DNA of 64,000 nt from Anniella stebbinsi (lineage: Eukaryota; Chordata; Lepidosauria; Squamata; Anniellidae). Where the stretch lies: contig JARDYH010000001.1 of assembly GCA_029215795.1 (NCBI GenBank), positions 307,983,154 to 308,047,153 of the forward strand. Direction: 5' to 3'. A program made the translations under genes and the position numbers. Below, in pieces: positions 57,576-64,000 of the stretch. The notes below the pieces were generated by a model. The model was not told the origin of the DNA, searched no databases, and saw only the letters and a list, made by a program, of their open reading frames with translations. How positions within the stretch are numbered: the stretch's first letter is position 1; each line of letters starts with the position of its first letter.

Positions 57576-59164
57576 TCTCATTATACATCTACATCTCAGA
57601 TTACATTACACAATCAGTATCAGATTCAAGCTAAAAGAGCAGTTTACAAAATGATAATTCAAGACACTGCTCATAATATGGTACTTGTCAGCTATAAAAA
57701 TAGGTCTACATAATTAAAAAAAAAATAAGACAAGAATTACTTAGCAAGGCAAAGTTACACCCAGAATACGAAGTTCTGTGCTCTCCAAAAGGTAGCATTC
57801 ACAGTATCCCATAAATCCACATCCCATAAATCCACACTACAAAAGCAAATTCACAAGTTCCCCAATTCCTACTTGAAGGTTGTTGGTTTTTTAATGTTAT
57901 TTTTTTTACTGAAAGCCACATCCAGAGCATAGGTACAAGCAATCTGTGAAATGGATCCAACTTTCCCACATCTAAACAACATGGAATAAGTTGTTACATT
58001 ACAAGAAAAAGCAAAAATCCCTTTTTATATTTGGAAGGCTGAAATCTATAAAATTAACTATAAAATATAACTATTAAATTCCAACATTTCTTTGCTTACT
58101 GTGCATAACGGAATTCACTTATCAGAATAAACCTTTTGTAACCATAACTGTATTATTAAAAAATAAGCTCATCTGTAAATTTGAAACAATCCCAAATTTT
58201 TAGATCCAGTATTAGGACAAGCCCTCAACAGCCAAAACAAAAGCCAATAGTTTCACGCTGATTGCTACAGCATTTGCTTTGTTGCTCTCCTCAAAGACGC
58301 CTTACGATGTTGTGTAACCAACTGGATTAGCCAATGTAAGGAATGTACACATGAGAGAAACAACATACATTTTAAGAGTCCTATGTTTGGGTTTTACTCC
58401 TGAGAGCAGAACAAGAATATGAACACAAAGTGTTTCAAGAGATAGAGATAAGTAGGCAGAAAGCAGCTATAAAGAGTCAATTCTCAAAGAAAAATAAAGT
58501 GAGGTATGCCCCTCAAAAATTTGCACAGGCTCTTTGTCTTATCAATAAGCCATAGTGCCTGCAAATGTGCTGGAACAGTAAAATGTACATTGATGGAATT
58601 ATATAAATAAAAATACCTAGCAAAGTCTGCAGATGATGCAAATCTAAAAGCTCACTGTGAAGAATTACAGAGCCCAGAAGCAGCTCACCGGAAGCACACC
58701 TGTTGCACCCAGCTCCTCCCTCTTTCCTTTGGACAGCAACAAGACCTGCAGTCTGGGTGGCGGGGAAGTGGTAGGGGAGTAAAGAGTGCACAGCCAGACA
58801 GTGGACCAGTCAATCATGGGAGTGAAATAGGATGAAAGGTGATAATGTCTTAATGAGAACTGGGGTCTTGGGGAGATATGTACTATTGCCTGAGGAATAG
58901 CACATGTTGAAAGTATCCCAGCAGCCCTAGTATAATTACATGACTGCATATAAACCATGACGGAGATTCTGCTGGATCAAAAGTTAGGAGAAAAATTACA
59001 TTCATTTAAAAAATGAATTTGCACTAAGAATGGGCAGCAAAATGTCAATTAATTGGAGTGCTGACAAAGGGAAACAATACAAATCGTGTGAGAGAGATAT
59101 TTAACTTGAATTACTTTCCCGAAATGTACTATATTTGCAATTTCTGAGGTAGTTATGGCCATTT

Positions 59165-59862
59165 CTCTTGGGCAGGGATCTGGCCTCAGTCATCCAAGTT
59201 TTATTAACCTCCCATTTGGATTACTGCCTTTTACTCTACAAGGGGCTGCCTCTGAATACTCTTTAGAAGCTGCAGATTGTGCAAGATTCGACAGCTCGCC
59301 TTATGATGGGCACAAAGCATAAAGAACGTATTATGTTTGTTGTTTGTCAGCTATACTAACTGCCTATTTGCTTCCAGGCCCAATTTAAAGTGCTGATAGT
59401 CACCTTTAAAGCAGTAGGTTTGAATCCCGCATACCTGTGAAAGTGCCTTCTTCTATATATACCGCTCCATCCGTAATTTCCTGACCTGCTGGGAATGCCC
59501 TGCCCCGTGTCCCTTCTTTCACACAGCTGTGATACAAGGGCAGGGAGTCAGGCCTTCTACCTTGTAAAACCCATTCTGGGGAATACACTTCCAACAGAAG
59601 TCTCCCTGGCCCCCACTCTGATGATTACTCACAGGGAGATGAAAGTATTGTTATTTCAGGAGGTGCTTTTGATGGACTAACACAATAGAAACTGCAAATC
59701 TATTCTTGAGCTATTTGACTGTTGGCAGCTGTTTTTGCATGACTTTGTTATTTTGTTATATTGACAGGGTTTTAATTATTTTTATTGTTGTAGATTTTGA
59801 ATTGTGTACACTGCTATAAATGAAGCAAATGTTTTAAAAGGCTAAATAAAATGCTCAAAAGC
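59165..59862 (+). repeat. Old L2-type LINE 3' region
   Basis: TTGGATTACTGCCTTTTACT (DYCLLLYKGLPL-like), CTGCAGATTGTGCAAGATTC (LQIVQDS), CCAGGCCCAATTTAAAGTGC (QFKVLIVTFKA) and later CTCACAGGGAGATGAAAG, with a terminal TAAATAAAATG. Stops and a frameshift show it is inactive. Confidence 0.75.
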
Positions 59863-62324
59863 AGATTCCATGCAGCTAGCTCTCTCAAAAAGCCCACATG
59901 CAACATCCCACAAAGCCTCCGACCTAGTGGGAGTGCAGTGATGTTAGTACTGGAAGTTCTCCCCAGAACCATTCCTTGCCAGTGCTTCAATGTTTGACCA
60001 CAAAGGACAGAAAGTCATATTGCTACACAGGAACAGAAACGTGGTTTTCCCATGGCTTCTATAACACAAGCTGGAGGGCTGCAACTAATTTGCCTATTTC
60101 ACTTCATAGAACTCATGCATCGATGTGATAAATACCAGGTCATAATAGACAAGATTTATTCCTGTGGAGCCACATGCAACCTCCCTGCTGTGTTTGGCAT
60201 TTCCCTTTGAGGAATAAATTCTTAGCCAGTTGGGAAGCATGATCAGTCCTCTCCTTTCTCATCAGCTAAGCACAGGCCTAGTCGGCCTTCACTTTTACTG
60301 AAAGAAAGCCAATGTTGTAATAGCAGAAGCTAGTCTCAAGATGTGCCCAGATGTTCCAGCTGCGGAAGCGTACTCTCGACATTTTGATCCAACTTATAAA
60401 CTTTGCCTCCTAGATCAAACTCAGGGGAAACCTATTCTTCTCATCAGTTCTGCAGAAGCTGGCATTGCACAGTGCTAAATCACTAGGAACCGGTGAAGTA
60501 TTCCCCCTCCTCCCCAAAGCAGTTTCCAACATTTAAAAACAATATGCTAAAAACAACTCTCAAATATACATTTCATTGAATACGTGTAGATACAGCATTT
60601 TTTTCCTATGATCGAGAATGCTTGAAGCATGGTGAGAAAGACCAGCATTTAATTCTCTCAATCTATTAAATGGGTTGCAGAGGACAAAAAAACGTAGATC
60701 CTGGCATGTGTCTACATTATCCTTCCCCATCCTGGTACCCTTGAAATGTGTTGGACTACTAGATAACATTTTTAAAAATCTACAACCAATAATGTAATGT
60801 TACAACACAAAGTCAGTTCATATTCTCAAAGGAGAAATTTACCAACTCGAATCAAAAGCTCCTACTAACTGAATGTTCGTTTATGAGACTTGCCCAGTTG
60901 TTTACAACACAAACCAACACATTAAAAAAAAGAATGGTTCTAAGAGACACTTCGAAGGTTTTTCTTACCTAAACAAAGGAAAGGCTGATTCACAGATGGT
61001 ACAATTCAGCCAGGTTTAGAACTAGTGCATTTCTGAATGGCAATCTAAAAAGAGACATGAAGGAAAAAAAGGATGTAAGGAAAGAAAAGATACTCCACAA
61101 GGACAAAACTGACAGGAAAGGGAGTCATAAAAAGATCATTTTTGTAAGCAGGTTTTTCATTAACAGCCCTTTGTTGGAACAAACTCAGGCAATACAGCAG
61201 ACTAGAACTTGTGAAATCGGAAACATTCTGAGACACACCTGGTGATATATTACACAAGTTTCCTAGCAATGTAACATGTTCTAAGGGACTAGAACACTGA
61301 AAGATTTGAAACATGGCACTCCACAAGACTGTGATCTCTGCACAAGGGTCCTCTCTTAAACAGCCAACCAAGGGCACTCTAGGGTGCAACTCTATGAATG
61401 TTTAGACAGGACCCAATATTTAGCACCCAATATTCAGCTCAGAGAAACCAGTGATGTGGGGTGGAAGGGTTTCTGGGGCGGAAATCCAGTGCTTTATTTT
61501 TCCACAGTAAAATTTTAATTTCATACGTTCTTTAGTAACAACAGGTGAATGCCAATTGCAAATACAATATTAGGCAAGCTTGGCAGTTTCAAAGTTGTAG
61601 ATGAATGGTTATCAGCATATCATGCAGTTCTTTGGGTTGCTATAATTTATTAGTGTATCAGTTTTCAGTACCTTCACTTCTCCCTCCCCCCTTGAATTTA
61701 AACAATGTAAGGGAAGTACAGGTTAATGGGAAATATCTTATTTTGCCCACGTGCAAGTGGAAATGACCATCAATGTAATGGGGAGTTGGCAGTTCTAAAG
61801 TCAACCAGAAATGAGCTGAAACATTAATTCCAGAATAGGGCAGGTCAGTGGAGCTCACAGAAGGGAGCTCGGATGATCTGTCCCAATCCAGAAACAAGCA
61901 TTTCCAACGCTACTTTGGAACTGCTAAGTCCCAGTTGCGTGAGCTCTTGTTCCCGCTTCTGTAACATAATAAGCAGGAGTGCAACAGACCCACTGGATAC
62001 TGCCTTTAGATTTTTACAACTATTCCAATTAAAAAATCTACATAATATAACATTTAAATCACATTATGTCTGCTTTAATTTACCCCCTCAAATAATTCTG
62101 GACAAAATTGGGACAAAAAATTAACATGGGCATGTTTTTTTAGCTATATTATTTACTAAATAGAAGTAAAATAAATATATTAAATTAGATACTCTGAAGG
62201 GCACCAGAATATTTTCAATGCAAATGGAAAATGTTCTGATGCTAAATTATGTTATGCAAACTAATTTCCATAGGGAAATTTCCCAGAAAGCCCAAATCAC
62301 TACCAAAAACAGAGGACTAACATC

Positions 62325-62400
62325 CCAATCCTATGTTTCCTGAGCAGTAAGCCCAACTGAATTCAGAGGCACTTCCTCCAGCAGGACTGTAGCCTTAAAG
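62325..62400. repeat. Short interspersed element with CAATCCTATG end
   Basis: ATCCCAATCCTATGTTTCCT, AGCAGTAAGCCCAACTGAAT and GCAGGACTGTAGCC, the same family as 57478-57575. Confidence 0.5.
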
Positions 62401-62904
62401 AAAACTCAACATACATTTCTCACCCAGATAGCCTTAGAAGGCCAGCTCATCCACCACCTGAAAGCTTTATGTCTTCTAACTTTCATATGAGAACATGTAC
62501 AGATATGGGTTTATTTATTTTTACTGGATTACAATGCATTTCTATTTCCTTCTACTTTTACAAAAATAAAAAAAACCTGGCAATGTCTACTGCAGAAAGT
62601 TCCACACATTTTTAATTAGTATTCAGCTCTCAGTTCCATCAATCATCCATTACTTTTATCGGTGCTTAGGCCTAAAATATTTAAGGTGACATATAATTGT
62701 GTCAGTCCACTGACAGAATGGTGATTCAGATTCCCCCTACTCCCTGTAGCCCCACCCCACCCCCAAAACTGCTCTGGAGTTGGAGGTCCCTCTGGAACAG
62801 ATTTTGGGGGCAAAGGGGGAGGAGAGGGCAGATAAACTCTACTGCACGAGCAGATGTCCACCTGTGTGACATTGGATGCAGCCCTTAATCTGCTGGTCTT
62901 GTTG

Positions 62905-63048
62905 TTCAGAGAAGGAGTAGGCAGCCTGGCACCTTCCAGATGCTTTGGACTAAAACTCTCATAATTCCTTGCCATTGGCCGTGCTGATGCGGATCATAGG
63001 AATTGTAGTCCAAAACATCTGGAAAGTACCAGATGCCTATCCCTAGTT
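62905..63048. mobile_element. Palindromic MITE-like element
   Basis: GGCACCTTCCAGATGCTTTG, then GACTAAAACTCTCATAATTC on the left is mirrored by GGAATTGTAGTCCAAAACAT, then CTGGAAAGTACC on the right. It is the same family as 5680-5802. Confidence 0.8.
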
Positions 63049-63489
63049 TAGAGCAATTTGTATGTTCCATGGTAATTTCATTCATGAAAGTAATAAGTTC
63101 ATAAAATGAAATTTTAAAAACTTGGATGAAGTAGTTTGATATATGCTTTATCGGATAATGAGATAATGGCAAATACTTGAGAGGATAAGAAAAAATAAAT
63201 CCAGATGTTCTCAAAATGAAGAACTGATTAGATCGTAACAAAATGACATTCAACAAGGACAAATGTACAGTATCATGCATGTATAAGACCCTTCAAACAC
63301 ACAAATATAAACAGCAAAAGTAACTAGCTCGGCAAAAACACTTCTGAGAAAAAATTAACAAATGAAATGAGCCAACAAGGCAACAGTGCAGGTAAAAAGC
63401 CCAATGCCATCATCTGATCTGTATCTGCAGAAGCACTGTTTCCAAAGCTTAAGAAGTTGTTGTTTTATATCTCACCAATGGTGAGCAGA

Positions 63490-63700
63490 GAGGGTCATTT
63501 CACAATGCTGTTTACCTGGCCACTTCAGTTAAAGAAGGATGCTGGTAAGCAGAATAGGATTCAGAGAAAAATTAAAAAGATAATAAACAGTCTAGAAGGG
63601 AAATTCTATTAGAATAGGCTGAAGGGACTAGCCTATAAAAAACAGAAAAAGGAATAGTATGCAGTCAGCATTCAAATATTTAATGACCCCGGACAGCAAT
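63490..63700 (+). repeat. CR1-type LINE reverse transcriptase remnant
   Basis: GGATTCAGAGAAAAATTAAA, AGGCTGAAGGGACTAGCC and AGTCAGCATTCAAATATTTA correspond to the RRATKMI / LFSLEKRR / VFKYL region of CR1 pol. It is strongly decayed. Confidence 0.55.
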
Positions 63701-64000
63701 AAAAGTAACTAATATTTACTCCTCTAAGACAAGAAACAATATAAACTACAGGCATTTGTAGAATTTATTTCCTACTTATTCCTATTTATTTTCAGGAAAG
63801 AACACAATGGACAGATATCTGTCAGATATAATTTGCGGTATATCCTGCCTTAGGGCATGAACTTGAACTACTGAGATCTCAAACACTAGAGTTTGAGCAG
63901 AGGCACAAAATGTAGTAACATCTATACTCTGTTATCCTTCCCTCAGAAGTATGTTTCCTTAAGTTTGGGGAGGGGACAAATTTAAGGCTGCAATCCTATC

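Larger units (their letters stand above)
54455..64000 (-). other. AMBRA1: AMBRA1 5' UTR intron and upstream sequence
   Basis: By family knowledge AMBRA1 has a non-coding first exon far upstream, so this is probably its first intron. It holds CR1 (54700-54880, 63490-63700), L2 (55370-55456, 59165-59862), small inverted-repeat elements (56663-56790, 57478-57575, 62905-63048) and a CAATCCTATC start cut off by the window end. I recognise nothing in 54890-55365, 55460-56660, 56800-57475, 57580-59160, 59870-62320, 62405-62900 or 63050-63485. No CpG-rich promoter is visible here. Confidence 0.75.

Overview
This window is vertebrate genomic DNA holding the 5' two-thirds of one multi-exon gene, AMBRA1 (autophagy and beclin-1 regulator 1; CUL4-DDB1 substrate receptor). 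The gene lies on the minus strand. Eight coding exons with canonical GT-AG borders join in frame without a break. They encode residues 1 to 789, from the initiator Met at 54446 to a split Glu codon at 11112. The remaining exons lie below position 1, and the non-coding first exon and promoter probably lie above 64000. I recognise no other protein-coding gene on either strand. The organism is most likely a squamate reptile. That is an inference from the repeats: CR1, two L2 3'-end types, L1, a tRNA-Ala-like SINE, MIR-like SINEs and many small inverted-repeat elements, around an AMBRA1 that differs from the mammalian protein.

Layout from right to left, which is the direction of transcription: 54455-64000, 5' UTR intron with L2, CR1 and small inverted-repeat elements; 54312-54446, first coding exon; 51451-53874, three exons coding the WD40 half-propeller; 47361-47427, a 67-bp exon; 45178-46655, a 1,478-bp exon coding the long disordered middle region; 16788-45177, a 28.4-kb intron packed with nested transposons; 16701-16787 and 11112-11294, two short exons; 1-11111, the start of the next intron.

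The 28.4-kb intron holds the strangest DNA. A CpG-rich block (about 20640-21890) contains a near-perfect palindrome of about 187 bp centred on 21628. Both of its arms carry an outward-facing splice-donor-like GGAAAG/GTAAGG. A third copy of the arm and a GC-rich minisatellite follow. A matching pair of inverted termini (TTTTCCGGCGTATAA) about 2.4 kb apart encloses all of it. The intron also holds a 49-bp-arm hairpin flanked by identical 15-bp direct repeats (43478-43653), a cluster of interleaved inverted repeats (37059-37385) and several insertions within insertions.

Two protein-level points stand out. There is a run of 20 prolines, where I recall about six in human. A Thr also sits where human AMBRA1 has Asp482, the reported caspase-cleavage site. 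Human comparisons are from memory of the protein; no alignment was run. Repeat family names are by resemblance, and repeat ends are approximate unless stated otherwise.
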